This document shows positions 29,436-38,587 of a stretch of 64,000 nucleotides of DNA, one piece after another (the stretch's first letter is position 1; each line of letters opens with the position of its first letter). The stretch is from Neorhizobium petrolearium (GTDB taxonomy: Bacteria; Pseudomonadota; Alphaproteobacteria; Rhizobiales; Rhizobiaceae), in the NCBI RefSeq assembly GCF_017873175.1, contig NZ_JAGGJW010000008.1, positions 186,001 through 250,000 of the forward strand, given 5' to 3'. The position numbers were made by a program, and so were the translations under genes. Below the pieces are notes generated by a model that made no database searches, had not been told where the DNA came from, and worked only from the letters and a program-made list of their open reading frames with translations.

Positions 29436-29585
29436 AGGGTTCCCTGTTTTTGTTGCTCACGCGGTTATGAATCGTCCTCCCCTGCAGATAGTGCCTGTCC
29501 TGATTGACGCAATCAATCTTCTTTGCCATTGCTTGGCCACATAGGCCGAATATGCGCCACACTCGTTAAGCCGCAACAACGAGGG

Positions 29586-30710
29586 ATGACCTTGCCGATT
29601 TCACCCGTTCGACCTGGGGCCACTGCCCGGCTGATTTCCGCTTTCACGGCCTTCGGCTTGCTCCTGTCGGCTGGAAGTGCCGCTGCCAACCCGAAGATGG
29701 TGGTCGACGTGAGGACGGGCAGGGTGATTGCCCACGAGGATGCCTTCCTCAAGTGGTATCCCGCCTCGCTGACCAAACTCATGACGGCCTATGTCACCTT
29801 CACGGCGCTGAAGAGCGGCAAGCTCACGCTCGATACGCCGGTGATCATGAGCAAGAAGGCGACCGAGCAGCCAGCAAGCAAGATGTATTTCAAGCCCGGC
29901 TCCAGGCTCACCATGGACAGCGCGCTGAAGATCCTGCTTGTGAAATCGGCCAACGACATGGCCGTCGCGGTTGCCGAGACCGTCGGCGGTTCCGCCGACC
30001 AGTTCGTGGCGATGATGAATGCGCAGGCCAAGGCCCTTGGCATGACGTCGACGCATTTCATCAACCCGCATGGCCTGCCGGGAAAGGGCCAGTATACGAC
30101 GGCCCGCGACCTTGCACTGCTGTCTCTCCGGCTGAAACAGGATTTTCCGGAATACCAGGGTTATTTCTCGCTGGAAGGCATCGATACCGGCAACAAGCAG
30201 TATGCCAACTTCAATACGCTGATCGGCCGTTTTGATGGCGCGGACGGCATGAAGACCGGTTTCATCTGCGCCTCCGGCTTCAACCAGGTCGGCTCGGCGA
30301 CGCGTGACGGCCGCACGGTGATTTCCGTCGTGCTGGGATCGGACAGCCTGGCCGGCCGTGCGGACGATACGGCCAATCTTCTGCAAAAGGGGCTGACATC
30401 TTCGCCGAGCCAGGGCGTGCCGCTTGCCTCTCTGGCTCCTTATGGCGACACGGCCACAGTCAACGATGTCAGCGCGGAGATCTGCAATCCGAAGGCAGCC
30501 AAGGTGCGCAGCGAAAATCGCGACGATGCCGGCCGCATGGTGCTGCACTCGCCCTATATTCACGAGATGACCAGGCCGCCGGTCTACAGCTTCGTGGGGG
30601 TTCTGTTCGGAGGCGAGGACATTGCACCCGCCAAAGACAAGGTCGCTTCCACCAAGGGCAGGAAAGAGATCGCCAATGTGCCGATTCCGCAGCCCCGCCC
30701 GACATTCTGA
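29586..30710 (+). CDS. D-alanyl-D-alanine carboxypeptidase (penicillin-binding protein, S11)
   Basis: Periplasmic serine peptidase, 374 residues, with a signal peptide (core ISAFTAFGLLLSAGSAAA). The active site is complete: SLTK (Ser61, Lys64), SAND (about 125) and KTG in ADGMKTGF (about 222). It trims the terminal D-Ala of peptidoglycan stem peptides. ATG 29586 follows CGAGGG; earlier in-frame codons are not preferred. The DacA/PBP5 C-terminal membrane anchor is not obvious. A GTPase gene follows after 13 nt. Confidence 0.93.
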   Translation: MTLPISPVRPGATARLISAFTAFGLLLSAGSAAANPKMVVDVRTGRVIAHEDAFLKWYPASLTKLMTAYVTFTALKSGKLTLDTPVIMSKKATEQPASKMYFKPGSRLTMDSALKILLVKSANDMAVAVAETVGGSADQFVAMMNAQAKALGMTSTHFINPHGLPGKGQYTTARDLALLSLRLKQDFPEYQGYFSLEGIDTGNKQYANFNTLIGRFDGADGMKTGFICASGFNQVGSATRDGRTVISVVLGSDSLAGRADDTANLLQKGLTSSPSQGVPLASLAPYGDTATVNDVSAEICNPKAAKVRSENRDDAGRMVLHSPYIHEMTRPPVYSFVGVLFGGEDIAPAKDKVASTKGRKEIANVPIPQPRPTF

Positions 30711-30723
30711 AGTGGAATAGTTG

Positions 30724-31887
30724 ATGTCCTCTCTCCGCGGCCGGATTCCGGTCTCCATCCTCACCGGCTTTCTCGGTGCGGGAAAATCGACGTTGCTCAA
30801 CCGCATCCTCAAGGATCCGGGGACAAGCGACACGGCCGTCATCATCAACGAGTTTGGCGAAGTCGGTATCGACAATTTCCTGGTCGAGGCTTCGGGTGAC
30901 GCCCTGGTGGAACTTTCCAACGGCTGCCTCTGCTGCACCGTCCGCGGTGAACTGGTCGATTCGCTGGCCTATATGATGGATGGCATCCAGACCGGCCGGC
31001 TAAAGCCCTTTCGCCGCGTGGTGATCGAGACGACCGGCCTTGCCGATCCCGCTCCTGTCATGCAATCGGTCATGGGCAATCCCGTGATCGCGCAGAATTT
31101 CGAGCTTGACGGCGTGATCACGGTGGTGGACGCGGTCAACGGGCTCTCGACGCTCGATCGTCATCAGGAGGCGGTGAAACAGGCAGCGGTCGCCGACCGG
31201 CTCATCATTTCCAAACTTTCGATGGCCGATGCAACCCAGATTGCCGCCCTCAAATCCCGGCTCGCAACCCTCAATCCGCGAGCGCCGGTCGTCGATGGCG
31301 ACGGCGCGGAAGCCGGTACTGCGTCGATCCTGGAAAACGGGCTCTACGATCCGGCGACCAAGATCGCTGACGTGGATCGTTGGCTGCACGACGAGATGGC
31401 GAACGATGCCGAAGAGCATCATGATCACCATCACGACCATGAACATCACGGACACGATCATCATGGGCATGGGCACCATCACCACCATCATCATGACGTG
31501 ACCCGCCACGGCGAGAATATCCGCTCGTTCTCGATCAGCCACGACAAGCCGATCGATCCGATGGCGATCGAGATGTTCGTCGATCTGCTGCGCTCGGCGC
31601 ATGGGGAAAAGCTGCTCAGGATGAAGGCGGTCGTGGCGCTCTCGGACAATCCCGACCGGCCGCTGGTGCTGCATGGGGTACAGAGCGTATTCCATCCCCC
31701 GCAGCGGCTGCCGAAATGGCCGGAAGGTTCGGATCGCCGCACCCGCATGGTGCTGATCACCCAAGACCTGCCGGAGGCTTTCGTATCGGATCTGTTCGCC
31801 GCTTTCACCGGACAACCGCGTATCGACCGGCCGGATCGAGCGGCGCTGGAAGATAATCCGCTCTCCGTTCCCGGGCTCCGGATGTAA
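30724..31887 (+). CDS. CobW/COG0523 family GTPase with His-rich linker
   Basis: G3E-family P-loop GTPase, 387 residues, a putative metallochaperone. Walker A is GFLGAGKSTL (about 15), followed by INEFGEVGID, the conserved metal-binding GCLCC motif (about 68), ETTGLADP, and a degenerate guanine motif ISKLSMAD. A run of about 40 residues (near 230-262) is dominated by His and Asp, and the C-terminal CobW_C domain follows. Such His tracts bind Zn, Co or Ni. It is 13 nt downstream of a DD-carboxypeptidase, so it is cotranscribed. CobW itself is less likely because cobST lie elsewhere. Confidence 0.92.
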   Translation: MSSLRGRIPVSILTGFLGAGKSTLLNRILKDPGTSDTAVIINEFGEVGIDNFLVEASGDALVELSNGCLCCTVRGELVDSLAYMMDGIQTGRLKPFRRVVIETTGLADPAPVMQSVMGNPVIAQNFELDGVITVVDAVNGLSTLDRHQEAVKQAAVADRLIISKLSMADATQIAALKSRLATLNPRAPVVDGDGAEAGTASILENGLYDPATKIADVDRWLHDEMANDAEEHHDHHHDHEHHGHDHHGHGHHHHHHHDVTRHGENIRSFSISHDKPIDPMAIEMFVDLLRSAHGEKLLRMKAVVALSDNPDRPLVLHGVQSVFHPPQRLPKWPEGSDRRTRMVLITQDLPEAFVSDLFAAFTGQPRIDRPDRAALEDNPLSVPGLRM

Positions 31888-31893
31888 ATCCGG

Positions 31894-32127
31894 CTATCCT
31901 TTACGGATCAGGAAACGGTGGCCGGCTCCGGTCTTTTCCGAGCGGATGAGCTCATGACCTTCTTCGGTGCAGAAATGCGGGATGTCGATGCCGGCCAGCG
32001 GGTCGGTCGTTTCGATCAGGAGTTCGGCACCGCTTTCCATGCTTTTCAGCCGCCGCCGCGTTTTCAGCACGGGCAGGGGACACTTCAGGCCTCTCAGGTC
32101 GTAGAGGCCGTCAGCGGTGGAGTTCAT
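31894..32127 (-). CDS. TusA-family sulfurtransferase
   Basis: Small sulfur-carrier protein of 77 residues with the diagnostic LRGLKCPLPVLKTRRRL motif (CPxP; active cysteine at residue 16). It probably relays persulfide sulfur, for example in tRNA thiolation or molybdenum-cofactor metabolism. Its ATG overlaps the stop of the upstream lipoprotein gene by 4 bp. It converges on the COG0523 gene with a 6-nt gap. Confidence 0.92.
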   Translation of the reverse strand: MNSTADGLYDLRGLKCPLPVLKTRRRLKSMESGAELLIETTDPLAGIDIPHFCTEEGHELIRSEKTGAGHRFLIRKG

Positions 32128-33410
32128 TCCGTGCTCCAGAATTTCCAGAACGGCTTCTTTTTGACTTCCGTGACCTGCTGCGGTGCCGCATAGGCAAGCG
32201 GGTTCTGCTCCGGGATCGGAACGGTTGTCGTCCCTTGAGCGGTTGCTGTGGTGGGAGCCGGTGTCTGAGGCGGCGTGCTGGCTGTCGGCAGGCGGTCCTG
32301 TTTCATCCGCTCGGCGGCGGAGGAGGCACGCGGCGAGGGAGCGGCGGAAGCGAGCATGGTATTGGCTGGCTTGTTCTGGGCAGCCATGCGTTTCTCCATC
32401 ATCGCCTTGAATTCCGATTGGCTCATCAGTTTGCCGGCTTCAAGCGAGGTACCGGTCGGCGCGTAGGCTAGGTCGCGGCCCTTGCGTTTCTCGGCGACAA
32501 CCGCCTTGCGTTCCGCTTCGGAAGGCTCGTACCAGACCTTGCCGTCGAACTTGTCGAGGGCCTTTTGATAGGCGAGGTCATAGGTCTTTCCATAGGAGGC
32601 CAATGCAGCCACCAGCGCCGGCGGGGTCGACATGGGCGGGCAGGCGGACGCTGCGTTGAACGTGCCGTTGCCTTCCACCTGCTGGTTGAAGACGTATTTC
32701 TTTTCGCAGACGGCCACTTCCGGCGGCCGCTTGGTGACTTCGAAATTATCGTAGCCAGCCTTCAACATCTTCCAGAAGTCATAGTTCGAATTGTCGCGGT
32801 GGCGCACCATGTTCTCCGCGGTCATGCGGAAGGGAAGAGCCTGGAGCTGAATGGCCGTCTGGCCGCCCTTGAAGGCATCGCGGGCGAAAGCATAGATTTC
32901 CAGAACCTGTTCGTCCGTCATGGAATAACAGCCGGATGACGAGCAGGCTCCATGGATCATCAGGTTGGAGCCGGTGCGGCCATTCGCCTGGTCGTAGCGG
33001 TTCGGGAAGCCGGTATTGATGGCGAGATAGTATTTTGAGTAGGGGTTCAGATGCGCCGGCGTCAGGTTATAGAAACCTTCAGGAGCCTGGCGATCGCCTT
33101 CCTTGACCTTCGGACCGAGCTTTCCGGACCAGGCGCAGATGTCGTAGCTCTTGATCACCTCGAAGCGGTTGTCGGCCCTTGCCTTCCAGACCTCCAGCTT
33201 ACCCTCTTCCTTGAGGATGCGGACCATGATCGGCGAATTGCGCGGCATGTTCTTCTTCTGCATCTCTGCAAGGATGCGGGAAGGCAGAGGCTGCTCGACC
33301 TTGTTCTTGACGCTCTTGAGGTCGGTGCTTGCCGAATCGAGCGTGTCATTGCAGCCCGTCAGCGCGGTTGCCACGAGAAGAGCGAAGGCGATGTGTTTCA
33401 TCAGACGCAT
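32124..33410 (-). CDS. YafK-type L,D-transpeptidase (YkuD domain) lipoprotein
   Basis: Envelope protein of 428 residues. The signal peptide ends in a lipobox, LVATALTGC, so it is probably lipid-anchored. The YkuD catalytic motif is MIHGACSSSGCYSMTDEQV (His, Ser, Gly, Cys; about residue 150), in the variant found in YafK/DpaA-like proteins. The C-terminal ~110 residues are Pro/Thr/Ala-rich and end in KKKPFWKFWSTE. It acts on peptidoglycan cross-links or on lipoprotein-peptidoglycan links. ATG 33410 was chosen; 33401 and 33425 are alternatives. It overlaps the tusA-like gene by 4 bp. Confidence 0.88.
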   Translation of the reverse strand: MRLMKHIAFALLVATALTGCNDTLDSASTDLKSVKNKVEQPLPSRILAEMQKKNMPRNSPIMVRILKEEGKLEVWKARADNRFEVIKSYDICAWSGKLGPKVKEGDRQAPEGFYNLTPAHLNPYSKYYLAINTGFPNRYDQANGRTGSNLMIHGACSSSGCYSMTDEQVLEIYAFARDAFKGGQTAIQLQALPFRMTAENMVRHRDNSNYDFWKMLKAGYDNFEVTKRPPEVAVCEKKYVFNQQVEGNGTFNAASACPPMSTPPALVAALASYGKTYDLAYQKALDKFDGKVWYEPSEAERKAVVAEKRKGRDLAYAPTGTSLEAGKLMSQSEFKAMMEKRMAAQNKPANTMLASAAPSPRASSAAERMKQDRLPTASTPPQTPAPTTATAQGTTTVPIPEQNPLAYAAPQQVTEVKKKPFWKFWSTE

Positions 33411-33590
33411 CGGAACGGACCACATGGATTTCGAAAGCCGACCGGGATCGGTACGGGACTTCGATCAATAAAGCGGTAATCTTTACATCTTCTTAACCGC
33501 TTCTATCCGTCTGTCCAGCAAAACCGCCCAACATCACTGTTTACAGCAATGTGGCCAAATTTGGCAATTTCAGCGGCAGCCGTCCAAGGA

Positions 33591-34544
33591 TTAGAGATTG
33601 CGGCCAATATCGAGGAACTTCTGCCGACGCGCGGACCTGAGTTCGTCGCCGGACAGTTGCCCCAGATCTTCAAGGGCTGAAGCAATCACCTTGCCGGTTG
33701 CCGCGATCACGGTATCCGGTTCGCGGTGGGCTCCGCCGATCGGTTCGGGGATAATGTCGTCGATGATGCCAAGCGCCTTCAAGTCGTCCGCTGTGATCTT
33801 CATGTTCGTGGCGGCTTCCCGGGCACGGGTCGAATCACGCCAGAGGATGGAGGCAGCACCTTCCGGCGAAATCACCGAATAGATCGCATGCTCGAGCATG
33901 TAGACACGGTTACCTGTGGCGATCGCGATTGCCCCGCCGGAACCGCCTTCACCGATGACGACTGAAACCATCGGCACCTTCAAGGCCAGGCACATTTCAG
34001 TCGAACGGGCGATGGCTTCCGCCTGGCCGCGTTCTTCGGCGCCGACGCCCGGATAGGCGCCTGCGGTATCGACCAGCGTGATCACCGGCAGGCCGAAGCG
34101 GCCGGCCATTTCCATGACGCGGATCGCCTTGCGATAGCCTTCCGGACGGGGGCTGCCGAAGTTGTGCTTGAGGCGTGTCTTCGTATCATGGCCCTTTTCC
34201 TGGCCGATGATTGCGACTGGCATGCCGTTGAAGCGGGCAAGGCCCGCCTGGATCGCGGCGTCCTCGCCGAAGTTGCGGTCGCCCGCGAGCGGCGTGAAAT
34301 CGGTAAAAAGCCGGGTCGAATAGTCGATGAAATGCGGACGCTGCGGATGCCGAGCGACCTGCGTCTTTTCCCAGGCTCCGAGCTTGGCGTAAACCTCCCT
34401 GGTCGCTTCCCTGACGCGGGCCTCGAGCCTCGTGATCTCCTCGGACGTATCGATGCTCTCGTCTTCCGAGGCGAGCTTTTTCAGCTCATGGATCTTCCCC
34501 TCGAGATCCGAGATTGGCTTTTCGAAATCGAGATAAGTCTGCAT
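33591..34544 (-). CDS. accA: Acetyl-CoA carboxylase carboxyltransferase subunit alpha
   Basis: Cytoplasmic subunit of acetyl-CoA carboxylase, 317 residues, the usual size. It starts with the coiled N-terminal region of AccA ([16 protein letters not shown]), followed by [38 protein letters not shown] and [12 protein letters not shown]. These form the oxyanion and biotin-carboxyl transfer site. It makes malonyl-CoA for fatty-acid synthesis together with AccD, which is not in this window. It lies downstream of xerD on the same strand. Confidence 0.97.
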   Translation of the reverse strand: MQTYLDFEKPISDLEGKIHELKKLASEDESIDTSEEITRLEARVREATREVYAKLGAWEKTQVARHPQRPHFIDYSTRLFTDFTPLAGDRNFGEDAAIQAGLARFNGMPVAIIGQEKGHDTKTRLKHNFGSPRPEGYRKAIRVMEMAGRFGLPVITLVDTAGAYPGVGAEERGQAEAIARSTEMCLALKVPMVSVVIGEGGSGGAIAIATGNRVYMLEHAIYSVISPEGAASILWRDSTRAREAATNMKITADDLKALGIIDDIIPEPIGGAHREPDTVIAATGKVIASALEDLGQLSGDELRSARRQKFLDIGRNL

Positions 34545-34607
34545 GAGATCCGGTTTCCCGTTACTTCTTAGCTCAGGAACGCGGAGTTCCCCGTTGCGGT
34601 CGGGCTT

Positions 34608-35552
34608 CTAATCCCGGTTTTTGGCCTGTTTTGCAAGAGGGTGATGCATTTCAACAAGCTCGCGCAGCCGTTCTTCCAGAACATGCGTATAAATCTGCGT
34701 GGTGGAAATGTCTGAATGGCCAAGCAATTCCTGCACCACGCGAAGGTCCGCTCCGTTCTGAAGGAGGTGGCTTGCGAACGCATGGCGCATCACATGCGGC
34801 GAGATTGTCGTGGCTTTGAGACCGGCCCGAGCGGCGACGCTTTTCAAATCGCGCGCGAAGACCTGCCGGGGAAGATAACCCTCTTTGCCGGACGAAGGGA
34901 AAAGCCAGGGGCTATCTCCGGTTCTGGCAACCATGGCGGCGCGGGCTTCGCCATAGGATTTCAGCGCGGCGATGGCCGAGCGGGAGAGCGGTACCAGCCG
35001 TTCCTTGTTTCCCTTGCCACGGATCATCAGGAAACGGCCTTCCTGGTCGAGGACCTTGATGGGCAGCGAAACGAGTTCGCTAACGCGCATGCCGGTGGCA
35101 TAGAGAAGTTCGAGCAAAGCTAGCATCCTGAGGCGGGAAAGTTGGTCCGGCCCAGGCTCCGCCGCCTCCTTCGCGGCAAGTTCCAGCAGCCGGGTCACAT
35201 CATCCTCGCTCATGGTCTTGGGCAGCGGGCGGCCCTTTTTGGGCGCGTCGAGGATTGCGGTCGGATCGTCGCCGCGCAGGCCTTCCGCATAGAGAAACTT
35301 GTAGAATTGCCGCATGGCCGACAACCGCCGCGCCTGGGACGAGGCCGCAAACCCCTGTTTGCTCAGATGAGCGAGATAGGCCGCAAGATCGGCACTTTCG
35401 GCGGCGAGCGGAGTTTTTCGGCTCGAGGCAAGGAAGGAATGCAGGTCTTCGAGGTCGCGCTCGTAGGAGGCGAGCGTATTGCCGGCAGCGCCCCGCTCGG
35501 CGCTCATCATTTCGAGAAAGGCTTCGATATGGGCGCGGGAAAGATCGACCAT
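34608..35552 (-). CDS. xerD: Site-specific tyrosine recombinase
   Basis: Chromosome-dimer resolution recombinase, 314 residues. The N-terminal SAM-like core-binding domain covers about 5-90 and the catalytic domain about 115-300. Active-site residues are visible: Arg in ATGMRVSEL, Lys in [13 protein letters not shown], HxxR in [14 protein letters not shown], His in LGHSDIST and the nucleophile Tyr in TTQIYTHV. Position between accA and aroK is the standard rhizobial location of xerD, so this is not a phage integrase. Confidence 0.95.
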   Translation of the reverse strand: MVDLSRAHIEAFLEMMSAERGAAGNTLASYERDLEDLHSFLASSRKTPLAAESADLAAYLAHLSKQGFAASSQARRLSAMRQFYKFLYAEGLRGDDPTAILDAPKKGRPLPKTMSEDDVTRLLELAAKEAAEPGPDQLSRLRMLALLELLYATGMRVSELVSLPIKVLDQEGRFLMIRGKGNKERLVPLSRSAIAALKSYGEARAAMVARTGDSPWLFPSSGKEGYLPRQVFARDLKSVAARAGLKATTISPHVMRHAFASHLLQNGADLRVVQELLGHSDISTTQIYTHVLEERLRELVEMHHPLAKQAKNRD

Positions 35553-35564
35553 GTCCGTTTGCCG

Positions 35565-35723
35565 TTATCGTTGAGGTGATGCCGGATTCAGCCGCTCAGA
35601 AGGGATGCGCACCGTCACATCGCGTTCCCGCGGCTCTACCAGCATGACGAGCGCCACCATGCTTCCATAAACGATGCCTGCGATCACCGCCAGCACGAAG
35701 AGGAAACGAAAAAGGGTGGGCAT
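35565..35723 (-). CDS. Small conserved membrane protein, function unknown
   Basis: A 52-residue protein with one hydrophobic segment (FRFLFVLAVIAGIVYGSMVA, residues 5-24, continuing LVMLV) and a charged tail (EPRERDVTVRIPSERLNP). ATG 35723 is preceded by GGAG at 7 nt; an upstream start at 35750 is less likely. It lies 12 nt before xerD in the same direction and divergent from aroK. I recall similar small proteins at this place in other rhizobia. No function can be given. Confidence 0.8.
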   Translation of the reverse strand: MPTLFRFLFVLAVIAGIVYGSMVALVMLVEPRERDVTVRIPSERLNPASPQR

Positions 35724-35869
35724 CCGGAACTCCACAAGGTTGCGTCGCACTATATCGATAAAGGTTTATGGAAGAACAAGAACAAACAATCCTCCGCTGT
35801 CTTTAGGTATTGCGACGGCTTGACGCTGCCCCGGCATTTGTCGATACCGTGTTCGAAACGGACCTGACG

Positions 35870-36469
35870 ATGACAGAAGCTGCAACCTCCGCCGCACCGA
35901 CCCTCAGCGAAAAGGCGCGTGCCGTTCTCGGCAAGCGCAATCTCGTCTTCGTCGGTCTGATGGGCGCCGGCAAGTCGGTGATCGGTCGGCTGGTGGCGCA
36001 GAGCCTTTCCATCCCGTTCGTGGATACGGACGCGGAGATCGAGAAAGTCTCCCGCATGACCATCAGCGAGCTGTTCGCGGCCTATGGTGAGGCGGAGTTC
36101 CGCTCACTTGAGACCCGCGTCATCGAGCGCCTGCTAAGGAATGGACCGCGCGTGATTTCGACCGGCGGGGGCGCCTTCATCAACGAGAATACGCGAAGGC
36201 GAATCAAGAACGGCGGCATTTCCATCTGGCTGAAAGCCGATCTGGATGTCTTGTGGGAGCGTGTCAGTAAACGCGACCATAGGCCGTTGCTCAAGACCGA
36301 GAATCCGAGGCAAACGCTCGAAAACCTGATGATCCAGCGTTATCCGGTGTATGCCAATGCGGATCTGACCGTCCAGTCGGGGAATGTCCGCAAGGATGTT
36401 ATGGTCAACGAAGTGCTGTCCGCCATTGTCGGCATGGCCGATCATTCCAGTGAAAGTGAACTGCGATGA
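35870..36469 (+). CDS. aroK: Shikimate kinase
   Basis: Phosphorylates shikimate at the 3-OH in chorismate synthesis, 199 residues. It has a P-loop GLMGAGKSVIGR (about 27), DTDAEIEK (Mg/shikimate), ELFAAYGEAEFRSLE (shikimate-binding Arg), STGGGAF and the lid with KRDHRPLL. ATG 35870 gives a normal length with a short N-terminal extension; the Shine-Dalgarno is weak. It overlaps aroB by 4 bp (ATGA). Confidence 0.96.
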   Translation: MTEAATSAAPTLSEKARAVLGKRNLVFVGLMGAGKSVIGRLVAQSLSIPFVDTDAEIEKVSRMTISELFAAYGEAEFRSLETRVIERLLRNGPRVISTGGGAFINENTRRRIKNGGISIWLKADLDVLWERVSKRDHRPLLKTENPRQTLENLMIQRYPVYANADLTVQSGNVRKDVMVNEVLSAIVGMADHSSESELR

Positions 36470-37608
36470 ACGTATCTTCCCGATCTCCCGAGCGATCCCT
36501 GGAGCGCCTTGTGCATGTGCCGCTCGGCGACCGCGCCTACGACATTCTGATCGGTCCCGGCCTGATTGCGCGGGCCGGGGGCGAGATCACGTCGCGGCTC
36601 AAGGGCCGCAAGGCGGCGATCATCACCGACGAACATGTGGACCCGCTTTATCTCGAAGCCCTGATGGACAGCCTGCAGACCGACGGTATCGAAGCGGTCT
36701 CCCTGACGCTGCCTGCGGGTGAGAAGACGAAGAGCCTCGAACATCTTGCAACCGTCACCGATATGGTGCTTTCGGCCCGTATAGAGCGTAATGATTGCGT
36801 GATTGCGCTTGGCGGCGGGGTGATCGGCGATCTTGCCGGCTTTGCCGCCGGTATCGTTCGCCGCGGGGTACGTTTCGTGCAGATCCCGACCACGCTTCTG
36901 GCACAGGTCGATTCTTCCGTCGGTGGCAAGACCGGCATCAACACCCATCACGGCAAGAACCTGCTCGGTGTTTTCCATCAGCCGAGCCTCGTGCTTGCCG
37001 ATACCGCCGCGCTCGACTCGCTTTCCGAGCGGGAGTTCCGCGCCGGCTATGCGGAAGTCGCGAAATACGGGCTGATCGACAAGCCGGATTTCTTCGCCTG
37101 GCTGGAAAAGCACTGGAGAGAGGTCTTCGAAGGCGGCCCGGAGCGGATCGAAGCGATCGCGGTGAGCTGTCAGGCGAAGGCCGATGTCGTCGTCGAAGAC
37201 GAGCGGGAAACGGGCCGTCGGGCGCTTCTCAATCTCGGCCACACGTTCGGCCATGCGCTGGAAGCGGCGACCGAATATGATAGCAAGAGGCTCGTGCATG
37301 GAGAGGGTGTTGCGATCGGCATGGTGTTGGCGCATCAGTTCTCGGCGAGGCTTAATCTCGCAAGCCCGGACGATGCCGGGCGGGTCGAGGCCCACCTAAA
37401 GGCCGTCGGTTTGCCGACTTCGATGAGCGACATCCCCGGCAAGCTGCCGCCGACTGAAAAATTGCTCGAGGCGATCGCGCAGGACAAGAAGGTCCAGGGC
37501 GGCAAGCTCACCTTCATCCTCACGCATGGCATCGGCCAGTCCTTTATCGCGAACGACGTGCCATCGTCCGAAGTCTTGAGTTTTCTGGAGGAAAAGCGAC
37601 CGAAATGA
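36466..37608 (+). CDS. aroB: 3-dehydroquinate synthase
   Basis: Second step of the shikimate pathway, 380 residues. It has an NAD-binding GGGVIGDLAGFAA (about 110), the conserved PTTLLAQVDSSVGGKTGIN, KYGLIDKPDFF and metal ligands in NLGHTFGHALE and HGEGVAIGM. It converts DAHP to 3-dehydroquinate. Four-base overlaps with aroK upstream and with the CBS-protein gene downstream show one cotranslated unit. Confidence 0.97.
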   Translation: MNVSSRSPERSLERLVHVPLGDRAYDILIGPGLIARAGGEITSRLKGRKAAIITDEHVDPLYLEALMDSLQTDGIEAVSLTLPAGEKTKSLEHLATVTDMVLSARIERNDCVIALGGGVIGDLAGFAAGIVRRGVRFVQIPTTLLAQVDSSVGGKTGINTHHGKNLLGVFHQPSLVLADTAALDSLSEREFRAGYAEVAKYGLIDKPDFFAWLEKHWREVFEGGPERIEAIAVSCQAKADVVVEDERETGRRALLNLGHTFGHALEAATEYDSKRLVHGEGVAIGMVLAHQFSARLNLASPDDAGRVEAHLKAVGLPTSMSDIPGKLPPTEKLLEAIAQDKKVQGGKLTFILTHGIGQSFIANDVPSSEVLSFLEEKRPK

Positions 37609-38492
37609 CGTTGATGGGAGGGCTGCTGTCGCGTGCCGTCAACGCGTTTATTCGCGGGCTTCTCCGGCTGTTCGGTGTTTCGCTCTCTCATGAGACGCTT
37701 GCTCTTTCGAACCACGACGACCTGCATGCTGCGCTCGACGCGCTCCATCGCGAGGGCAATTTCGACAAGCCGGACCGGGATCGATTGAGCAGCCTCTTCG
37801 AGCTGGAAGAGCTGGAAGTCTCCGATGTCATGAAGCATCGCACCGTGATGCGGGCGGTCAACGCCGACGACCCGCCGGACGTGGCTGTTCGCACCGTTCT
37901 GGAAAGCCCCTATACGCGCATGCCCGTCTGGCGCAATTCGACGGAGAACATCATCGGCATCGTGCATGCCAAGGATCTGCTGCGTGCGCTTGCCGAGCCG
38001 AATGTGCAGCCGGACAACATCGACATCGTCAAGATCGCCCAAAAACCGTGGTTCGTGCCGGACAGCACCAGCCTCAAGGATCAGCTCAATGCCTTCCTGC
38101 GCCGCAAGGTGCATTTTGCCGTCGTCGTCGACGAATATGGCGAGGTACAGGGCATCGTGACGCTGGAGGACATCCTTGAAGAGATCGTCGGCGATATTGC
38201 CGACGAGCACGACATCGAGATTCAAGGTGTGCGCCAGGAGGCGGACGGATCGATCGTCGTCGATGGATCCGTGCCGATCCGCGATTTAAACCGCGCGCTC
38301 GACTGGAACTTACCGGATGCCGAAGCGACGACGATTGCCGGCCTTGTCATTCACGAATCGAAACTCATCCCCGAAGAGCGGCAGGCCTTCACCTTCTATG
38401 ACAAGCGTTTCATCGTCATGAAGCGCGAGAAGAACCGCATTACGCGGCTGCGGATACGACCGGCGGACGAGGCTACATTGCCGGCGGAGTAG
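37605..38492 (+). CDS. CBS-domain protein of the HlyC/CorC family, lacking the DUF21 membrane domain
   Basis: A 295-residue protein. Two CBS domains span about 72-195 (VSDVMKHRTVMRAV and HFAVVVDEYGEVQGIVTLED) and the CorC/HlyC C-terminal domain spans about 210-288. In the usual rhizobial protein these parts follow a ~140-residue DUF21 membrane domain. Here the chain starts with a single amphipathic stretch (LLSRAVNAFIRGLLRLFGVS) that corresponds to the end of DUF21. The ATG still overlaps the aroB stop by 4 bp. A CorC-like cytosolic form or an in-frame deletion are the two readings. Confidence 0.88.
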   Translation: MTLMGGLLSRAVNAFIRGLLRLFGVSLSHETLALSNHDDLHAALDALHREGNFDKPDRDRLSSLFELEELEVSDVMKHRTVMRAVNADDPPDVAVRTVLESPYTRMPVWRNSTENIIGIVHAKDLLRALAEPNVQPDNIDIVKIAQKPWFVPDSTSLKDQLNAFLRRKVHFAVVVDEYGEVQGIVTLEDILEEIVGDIADEHDIEIQGVRQEADGSIVVDGSVPIRDLNRALDWNLPDAEATTIAGLVIHESKLIPEERQAFTFYDKRFIVMKREKNRITRLRIRPADEATLPAE

Positions 38493-38587
38493 GCTTGGGT
38501 TGAATCGGGAACCCACGGGTTATTGGCTTTCGGCCCAAAGCGGCCATGGGCGATGTCGCCTTCATAGCCGTTGGGTCACCTCATTCC

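Noticed and set aside
30700..31900. Zur box controlling the COG0523 GTPase
   Set aside because: The gene starts 13 nt after the DD-carboxypeptidase gene and I see no AT-rich Zur-like palindrome there.
34608..35552. Tyrosine recombinase as a sign of a mobile element
   Set aside because: Context (accA downstream, aroK upstream) and sequence identify it as the housekeeping xerD; no att repeats or cargo.
36440..37608. Antisense open frame of about 317 codons across aroB (36442-37395)
   Set aside because: Overlaps aroB fully on the other strand with no motif; aroB is certain.
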